From an uncultured Ruminococcus sp. (GTDB lineage Bacteria; Bacillota; Clostridia; Oscillospirales; Acutalibacteraceae), in assembly GCA_902783815.1 (NCBI GenBank), contig CACZSM010000029.1:1-6547 (forward strand): a stretch of 6,547 nucleotides of DNA. Reading direction: 5' to 3'. Shown piece after piece: positions 1 through 6,545 of this stretch; within the stretch, counting starts at the first letter, position 1, and each line of letters begins with the position of its first letter. A program made the position numbers and the translations under genes. The notes beneath the pieces are model-generated. The model worked only from the letters and a program-made list of their open reading frames with translations. It did not search any database and had not been told where the DNA came from.

Positions 1-1
1 C

Positions 2-541
2 TTTACAAGATGCTTCTGGGCACTTGATAAGTCCCTCGCCTATGCAAGACATTATCCGGCTATCAACTGGATGGACAGCTACAGTGAATACTTTACCGAC
101 CTCGACCCCTGGTACAGAAAAAATCTCGGTGAGGATTTTATAAAATACAGGAATAAGATCACTGCTATTCTCCATGAGGAAAGCGCTCTTATGGAGATCG
201 TAAAGCTGATCGGATCGGATGTCCTGCCGGATGAGCAGAAGCTCGTCATTGAAACAGCAAAGGCTGTGCGAGTGGGATTTTTGCAGCAGAATGCCTTTCA
301 TCCGGATGATACCTTCGTGCCGCTTGAAAAACAAAAGCTTATGATGAAGGCTATTCTGCATCTCTATAATAAGGCAAAGCATATTATTGCGGCGGCTATA
401 CCTATTTCGGGCATAACTTCACTCGGCCTCTTTGAAAGACTGGCAAAGATGAAATATGATATCCCGAACAGCAAGCCGGAGTTGTTCGATGATCTTATGG
501 CAGATATGGATAAGGCTCTGTCAGAATTGAGCAGCTCATGA
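2..541 (+). CDS. atpA/ntpA: V-type ATP synthase/ATPase catalytic subunit A, C-terminal part (5' end outside window)
   Basis: This is the last 179 codons of the catalytic A subunit of the V-type (A/V) ATPase, the nucleotide-hydrolysing partner in the A3B3 head on the cytoplasmic face of the membrane. The frame is open from base 2, well upstream of the first ATG at 71, so that ATG is internal. The first residues read FWALDKSLAYARHYPAINW and then SYSEY, a hallmark of A subunits (usual form RHFPAINWxxSYS). The rest is the helical C-terminal domain, including FLQQNAFHPDD and the helix around LMMKAILHLYNKA, ending at TGA. Family members are about 590 residues, so roughly the last 30% is here; the Walker A and B motifs lie upstream and cannot be checked. 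Subunit B follows 37 bases downstream in the usual A-B-D order. Identification is firm. Whether the enzyme pumps H+ or Na+, or runs as a synthase, cannot be told from this part. Confidence 0.96.
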   Translation, partial: FTRCFWALDKSLAYARHYPAINWMDSYSEYFTDLDPWYRKNLGEDFIKYRNKITAILHEESALMEIVKLIGSDVLPDEQKLVIETAKAVRVGFLQQNAFHPDDTFVPLEKQKLMMKAILHLYNKAKHIIAAAIPISGITSLGLFERLAKMKYDIPNSKPELFDDLMADMDKALSELSSS

Positions 542-578
542 CCGTAGTGAAAACGACTTTCAAAAAGGAAGTGAAAGA

Positions 579-2015
579 ATGATTCTTGATTATGTTGGCG
601 TAAAGGAAATAAATGGTTCCCTTATCGTACTTGATGATGTCGATGGAGCTTCCTATGAGGAAATGGTCGATATCCGTCTTGACGACGGGAGCTGCCGCCA
701 CGGAAGAATAGTTCAGATAGAAGGTAAGCGTGTTGTTGTACAGGTGTTTGAGGGTACTAAGTCTATCTCCCTTGACAATACCCGTACAAGACTGAAATGC
801 CGTCCGATGGAACTTGCACTCTCACCTGAAATGATGGGCAGAGTGTTCAGCGGCGCCGGCAGACCTATTGACGGCTTCGGTGAGGTCTATCCGGTAAAAA
901 GAGCTAATATCAATGGTACTCCGATGAACCCTGTGTCGAGGATCTATCCGAGAAACTATATCAATACGGGTATCTCTACGATAGATACGCTTATGACCCT
1001 TATCAGAGGTCAGAAGCTGCCGATATTCTCCGGCTCCGGTATGAAGCATAATGAGCTTGCTGTACAGATCGTCCGTCAGGCTAAAATATCTGACGGCGGT
1101 GATAATAAATTCGGTATCGTATTTGCCGCAATGGGCGTTAAGAATGATGTTGCGGATTACTTCCGCAGAAGCTTCGATGAAAGCGGCGTGCTTTCAAGAG
1201 TTGTAATGTTCCTTAACCTCGCAAATGACCCTATCATAGAAAGAACTCTTACTCCAAGATGTGCCCTTACAGCGGCTGAATATCTTGCGTTTGAGTGTAA
1301 TATGCACGTACTCGTTATAATGACGGATATGACCTCCTATGCAGAGGCTCTGCGTGAGTTCTCATCGTCAAAGGGTGAGATACCCGGCAGAAAGGGCTTC
1401 CCGGGTTATCTGTACTCCGACCTTGCATCACTCTATGAAAGAGCTGGTATGATAAAGGGCAGCAAGGGCAGCGTTACTCAGATACCGATTCTTACTATGC
1501 CTAATGACGATATTACTCACCCTGTGCCTGACCTTACCGGTTATATCACAGAGGGTCAGATAGTTCTTGACAGAAACCTTGAGGGTCAGGGCTTCTATCC
1601 GCCTGTATCAGTCCTGCCGTCACTTTCAAGACTTATGAAGGACGGAATAGGTGAGGGCTATACAAGAAGTGACCACCAGGCTCTTGCAAATCAGCTCTTT
1701 GCAGCGTATGCAAGAGTACAGGATGCAAGATCACTTGCAAGCGTTATCGGCGAAGAAGAACTTTCTCCTGTTGATAAGAAATTTATTGAATTCGGCAGAC
1801 TCTTTGAACAGCATTTCGTAAATCAGGGCTTCAATGAAAACAGAACTATAGAACAAAGCCTTGACCTCGGCTGGAAACTGCTTTCTACACTGCCGAGAAC
1901 AGAACTCGACAGAGTTGATGATGAACTGCTTGACCAGTTCTATATCAGTGACCCGTCACAAATAGCATTTGATACCTTCCGCTCTGCTGAAAAAAAGGAC
2001 GAGGATGAGGACTGA
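579..2015 (+). CDS. atpB/ntpB: V-type ATP synthase/ATPase subunit B (non-catalytic head subunit)
   Basis: Complete 478-residue B subunit, close to the usual length of about 460 residues. B alternates with A in the A3B3 ring and completes the catalytic site at the A/B interface without hydrolysing ATP. An N-terminal beta-barrel (about 1-75) precedes the nucleotide-binding-like domain. In place of a Walker A loop it has FSGSGMKHNE at residues 150-159, the degenerate P-loop typical of B subunits. The central domain holds PRCALTAAEYLAFE and the MTDMTSYAEALREFSSSKGE segment. YPPVSVLPSLSR (340-351) is the alpha/beta-family signature, with R351 in the place of the interface arginine finger. Residue 344 is Ser where Asn or Asp is usual. 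The C-terminus is helical and acidic (KKDEDED). The start ATG at 579 follows AAAAGGAAG at 563-571; an upstream GTG at 571 runs straight into a stop. It is cotranscribed between A and D. Confidence 0.97.
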   Translation: MILDYVGVKEINGSLIVLDDVDGASYEEMVDIRLDDGSCRHGRIVQIEGKRVVVQVFEGTKSISLDNTRTRLKCRPMELALSPEMMGRVFSGAGRPIDGFGEVYPVKRANINGTPMNPVSRIYPRNYINTGISTIDTLMTLIRGQKLPIFSGSGMKHNELAVQIVRQAKISDGGDNKFGIVFAAMGVKNDVADYFRRSFDESGVLSRVVMFLNLANDPIIERTLTPRCALTAAEYLAFECNMHVLVIMTDMTSYAEALREFSSSKGEIPGRKGFPGYLYSDLASLYERAGMIKGSKGSVTQIPILTMPNDDITHPVPDLTGYITEGQIVLDRNLEGQGFYPPVSVLPSLSRLMKDGIGEGYTRSDHQALANQLFAAYARVQDARSLASVIGEEELSPVDKKFIEFGRLFEQHFVNQGFNENRTIEQSLDLGWKLLSTLPRTELDRVDDELLDQFYISDPSQIAFDTFRSAEKKDEDED

Positions 2016-2033
2016 ACCCGGAGGTGAGTTATA

Positions 2034-2660
2034 ATGGCAGTACAGGCAGTGCCTACAAAGGGCAATCTGATGGCATATAAAAAATCGCTTGCGCTTGCAA
2101 AAACAGGCTATGAACTTCTGGATAAGAAAAGAAATATCCTTGTGCGCGAAATGATGACGCTTATCGACAGGGCTGCTGAAATACAAAACCGTATAGATGC
2201 AACCTACAGTAAGGCTTATCTTGCATTGCAGAGAGCTAATATCACTATGGGTTATATTGATGATATTGCCCGTTCAATACCGGAAGAGGACTCTCTGAAA
2301 CTGACATACAGAAGTGTTATGGGTGTTGAAATACCGATCGTGACAATAGATAAACAGGAAACTCCTGAACTTTTCTATGGTCTGCAATCTACTGACGCCG
2401 CTTTCGATGAAGCATATGCCTGTTTCAGTAAGGTCAAGATCCTTACTGCCGATCTTGCTGAGGTCGAGAATAGTGTATATCGTCTTGCAGATGCGATAAA
2501 GAAAACTCAGAAAAGAGCTAATGCTCTGAAAAATATAATGATACCTCGCTTTGAGGAGGGCGTGAAGTTTATCACCGATGCCCTTGAGGAAAAGGACAGA
2601 GAGGAATTTTCTCGTCTGAAGGTCATTAAAGCGCAAAAAGCAAAAAAGAATAACGACTGA
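2034..2660 (+). CDS. atpD/ntpD: V-type ATP synthase/ATPase subunit D (central rotor stalk)
   Basis: Complete 208-residue D subunit, the long antiparallel coiled coil that forms the rotor axle inside the A3B3 head and transmits rotation to the membrane ring. The N-terminus carries the family signature PTKGNLMAYKKSLALAKTGYELL in pieces: PTKGNL at residues 7-12, then the first long helix with KKRNILVREMM. A middle segment (about 85-125, with MGVEIPIV) is the usual short beta region. The second long helix (about 130-195) contains RLADAIKKTQKRANAL, with KNIMIPRFEEGVKFI and EEKDREEFSRLKVIK just after, followed by a Lys-rich tail. Length matches the family (about 200-215). The start ATG at 2034 sits 9 bases after GGAGG (2020-2024). 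It lies 18 bases after subunit B and is the last gene of the operon, because a terminator follows within 30 bases. The rotor subunit F, often next to D, is not downstream here and must lie elsewhere. Confidence 0.95.
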   Translation: MAVQAVPTKGNLMAYKKSLALAKTGYELLDKKRNILVREMMTLIDRAAEIQNRIDATYSKAYLALQRANITMGYIDDIARSIPEEDSLKLTYRSVMGVEIPIVTIDKQETPELFYGLQSTDAAFDEAYACFSKVKILTADLAEVENSVYRLADAIKKTQKRANALKNIMIPRFEEGVKFITDALEEKDREEFSRLKVIKAQKAKKNND

Positions 2661-2687
2661 CAAGCAGTCTATTCATACTGCTGATTC

Positions 2688-2711
2688 AAAGGGAGCTTCG
2701 GCTCCCTTTTT
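2688..2711 (+). terminator. Rho-independent terminator of the V-ATPase operon
   Basis: GGGAGC (2691-2696) pairs with GCTCCC (2701-2706) around a TTCG loop, closed by a C-G pair, which is the extra-stable cUUCGg tetraloop. AAA at 2688-2690 can extend the stem with TTT at 2707-2709, and a run of five T (2707-2711) follows. It begins 28 bases after the subunit D stop, so it ends the A-B-D transcript. The paired A-tract upstream could give weaker termination on the minus strand too. A small extra hairpin, AGCAGT (2663-2668) with ACTGCT (2677-2682), lies between the stop codon and the terminator and may be a 3'-end accessory stem. Confidence 0.93.
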
Positions 2712-2786
2712 ATTCTATGGGAAACTTTTACTGCTTTGTTTCCGATTGCCCTATATGTTCAATGTTGTATAGTTTCAAAAAAATTA

Positions 2787-2815
2787 TTGAATAAATGGAA
2801 AAAGTATGGTATAAT
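2787..2815 (+). promoter_or_regulatory. Sigma-A type promoter with extended -10, for the secreted repeat protein
   Basis: TTGAAT (2787-2792) is a near-consensus -35 box and TATAAT (2810-2815) is a perfect -10 box, separated by exactly 17 bases. TGG directly before the -10 (2807-2809) gives an extended -10 element. A run of seven A (2777-2783) just upstream of the -35 is UP-element-like. Transcription would begin near 2822, about 87 bases before the ATG at 2909. The position, after the ATPase terminator and before the next gene, supports an independent transcription unit. This is read by eye from consensus; no start site has been mapped. Confidence 0.82.
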
Positions 2816-2821
2816 TATACT

Positions 2822-2908
2822 ATATATTAACTGAAAACAGGTTTATCTGGTTTTTTGCCGTTATGAAAACAGTAAGACCGATTTCAGAAAAAGTTTGGAG
2901 GAGATATA
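2822..2908 (+). promoter_or_regulatory. 5' untranslated leader with direct repeat, weak hairpin and strong ribosome binding site
   Basis: The predicted leader of about 87 bases contains TGAAAACAG twice (2832-2840 and 2864-2872), 32 bases apart, close to three helical turns. The first copy overlaps a weak stem: AAAACAG (2834-2840) with CTG (2847-2849) plus TTTT (2851-2854), one bulged G, followed by a short T-run to 2856. That looks like a feeble attenuator-type hairpin, too weak to call a terminator. The ribosome binding site GGAGGAG (2897-2903) lies 5 bases before the ATG at 2909 and fixes the start. I recognise no known riboswitch or protein-binding leader in it. Confidence 0.5.
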
Positions 2909-5900
2909 ATGAAAGTAAAACTGCTCAGGCGTGCGGAAAGCATAGTATTGGCACTCGCAATGCTGATATCAATGTTTGCTGTTACAGCCGTGACTGCCAA
3001 TGCGGCTTCGGGTGATATCCTTAATGTCAATGTCGCAGAGGTAACGAAGAAGTACAGCGAAATTGGTTCGCTTCTGGTAATGATAAACCAGAAAAGAGCT
3101 GAAGCTGGTCTTGGTACTCTAACTATGGATCAGCCCCTGATGAATGATGCTATTGTAAGAGCTGTTGAACTGCCAATGCTCTACAGTACAAGAAACCTCC
3201 TTGATGTGGATTTTAACGACAGATTCATGCTCAAGGATTCCTACGCTGATAATACCTATCATGAAATAGTGCTTTCAGTAAGCGGTGAGCTTTCCAAGGT
3301 CGCAAGCGCCCTTATGGAACAGGAGGAGTACACAAGCGCTATTTTCGATCCGGATATTACTGAGATCGGTATAGGCGTTGTTACTATGCGCGGAGAAAAA
3401 ACAAGATATATCTGCGTGAGAACTACAAATGAGAAAAGTATGGCAGGAAAGAATCCTACTATCGTTGCAAACAGCTTCTACACCCAGACTGAAAGCGAAG
3501 AAACTGTTACAGTACAGGGATATGTAACAAACTTCAAATTCTCGTCTGACTATGATAACAATGACCATAAGATAGTTATTGGAGAAAGTGAGCAGATATG
3601 GCTTAAGGCTTATGAGCTTAACGGCAAGAGTACATATGCAAAGGTAAAGCCTGCATCTGTAACAACATCAGACTGGGATGTTTTCACAACTCAGACAGGC
3701 GGCATATTAACAGCTGTATCTGAGGGTACTGCGGATATTACAATAAGAGTGGCCGGTGAGGACTACAGAAGCTATACCAAAACAGTAAAGATGAGTGCAG
3801 TTGTATCTATTATCGGTGACTTCTTTGCAGACCCGATACCGGATCAGCCCTATACAGGCAGCTATATTGAACCTGATGTTACCGTTAGAAACAGCAAGGG
3901 CGAAAAGCTCGAAAAGGATGTTGACTATGAGCTGGATTACAGCAAAAACAGAAATGTCGGTACAGCTACTGTAGATATCTATGGTATAGGAGATTATGAT
4001 GGTAAAACAGCCGTTGTTAATTTCAAGATCAGAAAAATGACTGATCCTCTTATCATAACTGTGACTGCGGATAAATATGAAGCTCTTGCAGGTAGTGAGA
4101 TCAATGTTACCGCTACAGTAAAAAGTGGTAAGGCTCCGAGCGAGTTTGTATTCTACAGCATAAAGGATAAGGTGTCTGAGGAGTTTGACAGAAATGAAAC
4201 CGGTACGGCAGTTTTTGTTCCTTCAGAGGGCGGCGAGTACCAGATCAAGGTCATTGCCGTAAATGACGACTATACTGTTAATGATTCGATCAATGTCACA
4301 GTATATGAGGCTCTTACAGCATCTGTGACACTCTCCGATGAGGAAGTCCTTAACGGAAGGGAATTTACTGCAACTGTAACAGCAAAGAATGGAACCGAAC
4401 CGTATTCATATACTTATAAGATGAATGGTCTTTCAGTTGCTTTCAATTCTTCAAATACTTATACATACAAGGCTTCTGGCTCAGGTACTGCAACCGTTGA
4501 GGTCGTTGTTACTGATAAGAACCAGAATACCGCAACGGCAAGCGCACAGATAACTGTTGTTGACTACCCGACCTGCGGATTTACTTTCACTCCGGCTGAA
4601 CCGGAAAAGGGCAGCACTGTAACTGTTGCTGCATCAAGCAGCGGCGGCTTCGATCCGAAAACATTTACAGGCGTATGGTCTGTAGATGGTGAAGAACAGG
4701 GTACGATCACCTTCGACAGCGAGAATAAGGGTCAGTTCACAGCAGACAAATTCGGTAAGTATTCTGTAACTGTTACCTGTAAGGACAGCAAGGATAATGA
4801 AGTGTCCGAAACAAAGGAATTTGTTATAAGTGAACCTCTTTCAGTATCTCTGGGAATATCAAAAGATAAGATCAAGACAGGCGATGTCGCTACTCTGACT
4901 GCAACCGCAGCAGGCGGTACTGCTCCTTACACATATAAGTTCACAAATTATGACGGAACTATGCTCTACAATGGCAGTGATAATAACTGTGTATTCAATG
5001 CAGATGCAGCAGGCACAAAGACTGTAAGCGTAACAGTAACTGATAAAAACGGTCTTACGGCTGTATGCGAGCTTCCTGTCGATATTACGGAGTCATTAAG
5101 TGTAAAGGCTGCTCTTACTTCAATGGATGCTTATGTTGGCGATAATAACGAAATACTTTATGATCTGACAGGCGGCTTCGCTCCTGTAACTCTTACAATG
5201 AGCTATACGCACGGTCAGCAGACTACTGCTATTGAGCCTGATGTGAACGGCAAGTATTTCTTTAACTCAGGTGCTGCAGGTCAGTATTCAATTGAGATCA
5301 AGGCTGTTGATGCTGAGGGCTATGAGGCATTCTCATATATCAACTACAATGTATTCAATAAGGTAGTGAATACCTCTGAAATAAGCAATACAAAGGTAGT
5401 AAGAGGTAAGACACTTACAGTTTCCGGTAATTCTACCGGCGGTCTTGGTACGGTTTCATATTCCTACTACTACAAAAAGATCGACAGCGGCGCATGGACA
5501 TACTGCGGTACAGGCAAAGTAAAGGAATTCAGCTTTGCAGCTGCAACATCCTATAAGATCAAGGTAGTTGCTGCCGATACAAGTATGAGCAGCGATACAA
5601 AGATATTTACAATACTTGTAAAAGAACCAAAGGATTTTATCAATAATTCCACAATAGATTCAAATGTTGTCTATATGGATGAGGGTACAACGATCAAAAC
5701 AAGCATCAGCGGCGGCGTTGCTCCGTACAGCTTCTCTTACTACTATAAGAAGGCAAGCAGCCAGACCTGGACAAAATTCGGCAGCGACAGCGCTTCCGGC
5801 GGAGTGTTCAATCCGGCTATGACAGGTGAATATCAGCTCAGATCGGTTGCAGTTGATGTAAATGGTACAAGGGCAGAAAAGATATTTGATATCACAGTAA

Positions 5901-6475
5901 AGAAGGCTTCTGCTTTCAGAAATACATCTACAACAAAGTTCGATACCGTTCAGAGAAATAGCGCAATAGAAATTCACGGTTCAGCAAAGGGCGGCAAAGG
6001 ACCTTATACATATGAGTTCTATTATAAGAAGTCATATAAGGTACACTGGAAAACCATAGCTGCAAGCACCGAAGACCCGGCAGTAGCTTATGTTGTTCCG
6101 AATGTAACAACAAGCTACGATATCAAGGTAATTGCAAAGGACAGCACCGGCGCAGTTGACGAGAAGATCATTACAGTCTATGTTGAGAGGTTTATTACAG
6201 AATTTACTAATGTGTCAACAATAAGCACAGATGAAATTGAATGGGGCGAAAGCGTTGTAGTAAATGCTGAGGCAGCCTGCGCTGATACACCATATACAAC
6301 TGAGTATTACTATAAGAAAACAGGAAGTCCTGTATGGCAGAAGGCAGAAGATGCAACAAATCAGAGCATCTTTGAATTCAAGCCTATCTTCAGATCACCG
6401 TATGAGATCAAGGTAGTAATGACAGATGCTAACGGCAGGGTTTCAACAGTTCAGTTCCATGTTGATGTTGAATGA
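2909..6475 (+). CDS. Secreted multidomain protein: degenerate CAP-like domain, Big_2-like and other Ig-like domains, nine tandem Ig/PKD-like repeats
   Basis: 1188 residues, probably exported by Sec. The signal peptide has a basic start (MKVKLLRR), a hydrophobic core (12-28) and a likely cut after ANA at residue 32. Residues about 45-175 resemble a CAP/SCP domain: a helix with NQKRAEAGLGTLTMD (60-74), RAVEL (84-88), HEIV around E119, and DPDITEIGIGVV (147-158), the usual end of that fold. The two usual CAP histidines are not seen. Residues about 200-300 look like a Big_2 Ig domain (ending GILTAVSEGTADITIRV). Residues 303-376 carry the YTG...DYELDYSKN...GTATVDIYGIGDYDG pattern common in clostridial surface proteins. 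Nine Ig/PKD-like repeats fill 379-1188. No LPxTG, dockerin, SLH, GW or C-terminal hydrophobic anchor is visible, so it is probably released or held non-covalently. No enzymatic motif is visible; an adhesive or scaffold role is inference only. It has its own promoter and no linked gene in the window. The start is set by GGAGGAG at 2897. Confidence 0.9.
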   Translation: MKVKLLRRAESIVLALAMLISMFAVTAVTANAASGDILNVNVAEVTKKYSEIGSLLVMINQKRAEAGLGTLTMDQPLMNDAIVRAVELPMLYSTRNLLDVDFNDRFMLKDSYADNTYHEIVLSVSGELSKVASALMEQEEYTSAIFDPDITEIGIGVVTMRGEKTRYICVRTTNEKSMAGKNPTIVANSFYTQTESEETVTVQGYVTNFKFSSDYDNNDHKIVIGESEQIWLKAYELNGKSTYAKVKPASVTTSDWDVFTTQTGGILTAVSEGTADITIRVAGEDYRSYTKTVKMSAVVSIIGDFFADPIPDQPYTGSYIEPDVTVRNSKGEKLEKDVDYELDYSKNRNVGTATVDIYGIGDYDGKTAVVNFKIRKMTDPLIITVTADKYEALAGSEINVTATVKSGKAPSEFVFYSIKDKVSEEFDRNETGTAVFVPSEGGEYQIKVIAVNDDYTVNDSINVTVYEALTASVTLSDEEVLNGREFTATVTAKNGTEPYSYTYKMNGLSVAFNSSNTYTYKASGSGTATVEVVVTDKNQNTATASAQITVVDYPTCGFTFTPAEPEKGSTVTVAASSSGGFDPKTFTGVWSVDGEEQGTITFDSENKGQFTADKFGKYSVTVTCKDSKDNEVSETKEFVISEPLSVSLGISKDKIKTGDVATLTATAAGGTAPYTYKFTNYDGTMLYNGSDNNCVFNADAAGTKTVSVTVTDKNGLTAVCELPVDITESLSVKAALTSMDAYVGDNNEILYDLTGGFAPVTLTMSYTHGQQTTAIEPDVNGKYFFNSGAAGQYSIEIKAVDAEGYEAFSYINYNVFNKVVNTSEISNTKVVRGKTLTVSGNSTGGLGTVSYSYYYKKIDSGAWTYCGTGKVKEFSFAAATSYKIKVVAADTSMSSDTKIFTILVKEPKDFINNSTIDSNVVYMDEGTTIKTSISGGVAPYSFSYYYKKASSQTWTKFGSDSASGGVFNPAMTGEYQLRSVAVDVNGTRAEKIFDITVKKASAFRNTSTTKFDTVQRNSAIEIHGSAKGGKGPYTYEFYYKKSYKVHWKTIAASTEDPAVAYVVPNVTTSYDIKVIAKDSTGAVDEKIITVYVERFITEFTNVSTISTDEIEWGESVVVNAEAACADTPYTTEYYYKKTGSPVWQKAEDATNQSIFEFKPIFRSPYEIKVVMTDANGRVSTVQFHVDVE
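4043..6472 (+). repeat. Nine tandem Ig/PKD-like protein repeats (R1-R9), diverged at DNA level
   Basis: Repeat limits in residues of the secreted protein are R1 379-467, R2 468-552, R3 553-642, R4 643-728, R5 729-817, R6 818-906, R7 907-999, R8 1000-1093 and R9 1094-1188. Each unit (85-95 residues) has the same plan: an opening strand, a G-[KDRE]-x-[IVL]-like strand near residue 20, a GG-x-x-PY-[ST]-[YF]-type turn near residue 28, and a closing Y-x-[IV]-x-V-x-[AV]-x-D strand pair ending in [IV]-x-V. This is an Ig-like beta-sandwich pattern close to PKD or bacterial Ig families. R1-R5 and R6-R9 form two subfamilies. The units are well diverged and show no long identical DNA, so they look old rather than recently amplified. 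Boundaries are by eye and could shift by a few residues. Confidence 0.82.
5360..6472 (+). repeat. Four YYYKK-x5-W repeats (R6-R9), C-terminal subfamily
   Basis: The last four repeats share an aromatic signature missing from R1-R5: YYYKK at residues 853-857 and 944-948, FYYKK at 1037-1041, and YYYKK at 1133-1137. In every copy a single Trp follows exactly five residues after the second Lys (W863, W954, W1047, W1143). Each unit also opens with a polar Asn/Ser/Thr segment (NTSEISN, NNSTIDSN, NTSTTKFD, NVSTISTDE). This resembles what is annotated as triple-tyrosine-motif repeats in Ruminococcus proteins; that link is from memory. R9 lacks the GG of the usual GG-x-x-PY turn (it reads ACADTPY), so it is the most diverged and caps the protein. 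Confidence 0.8.
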
Positions 6476-6515
6476 ACTGTCTGAACTGAGAACATCAGCA
6501 ATATAACAAAATAAA

Positions 6516-6545
6516 GACCGGACAGCCTGTAAGGGTTGTCCGGTC
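6516..6545. terminator. Long hairpin, probable bidirectional/convergent terminator at right edge
   Basis: GACCGGACAGCC (6516-6527) pairs with GGTTGTCCGGTC (6534-6545) over 12 bp with one G-U wobble, around a 6-base loop. It lies 41 bases after the stop of the secreted-protein gene, which fits a terminator. On the + strand the stem is followed by AA and then the window ends, so no + strand U-tract can be seen. Read on the minus strand, the stem is followed by TTTATTTTGTTATA (from 6515 downwards), a good U-rich tail. It could therefore also terminate a convergent minus-strand gene lying beyond 6547. Confidence 0.75.

Noticed and set aside
71..73. ATG as a possible start of a short 156-residue gene
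   Set aside because: The same frame is open to the left edge and encodes conserved V-ATPase A residues before this Met, so it is internal.
495..701. Minus-strand open frame of 68 codons across the A/B junction
   Set aside because: It overlaps two firmly identified + strand genes, has no recognisable product, and is best explained as a shadow of their coding frames.
822..1049. Minus-strand open frame of 75 codons inside subunit B
   Set aside because: Lies wholly within a conserved V-ATPase gene; the composition is a frame shadow (Arg/Ser-rich) with no family resemblance.
2274..2663. Minus-strand open frame of 129 codons antisense to subunit D
   Set aside because: Lies almost wholly opposite a conserved gene, is Phe/Leu/Ser-rich as expected from the antisense of a coiled coil, and has no recognisable domain.
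2720..2743. Inverted repeat GGAAAC/GTTTCC with a 12-base loop
   Set aside because: Six base pairs, AT-rich and with a large loop, not followed by a T-run; expected by chance in an intergenic stretch of this composition.
2822..2908. Leader as a riboswitch
   Set aside because: Too short and too weakly structured; no conserved aptamer core that I recognise.
5660..5977. Minus-strand open frame of 105 codons antisense to the repeats
   Set aside because: Cys/Ile-rich antisense shadow of the repeat region; no signal, domain or supporting context.
4043..6472. Tandem repeats as a CRISPR-like or mobile-element structure
   Set aside because: The periodicity is at protein level in one continuous reading frame, with diverged DNA; there are no short identical repeats and spacers and no transposase or terminal inverted repeats.
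6447..6488. Eight-base inverted repeat CAGTTCAG/CTGAACTG spanning the stop codon of the secreted-protein gene
   Set aside because: Loop of 26 bases, no U-tract, and an alternative pairing with 6473-6479; not convincing as a terminator or regulatory site.
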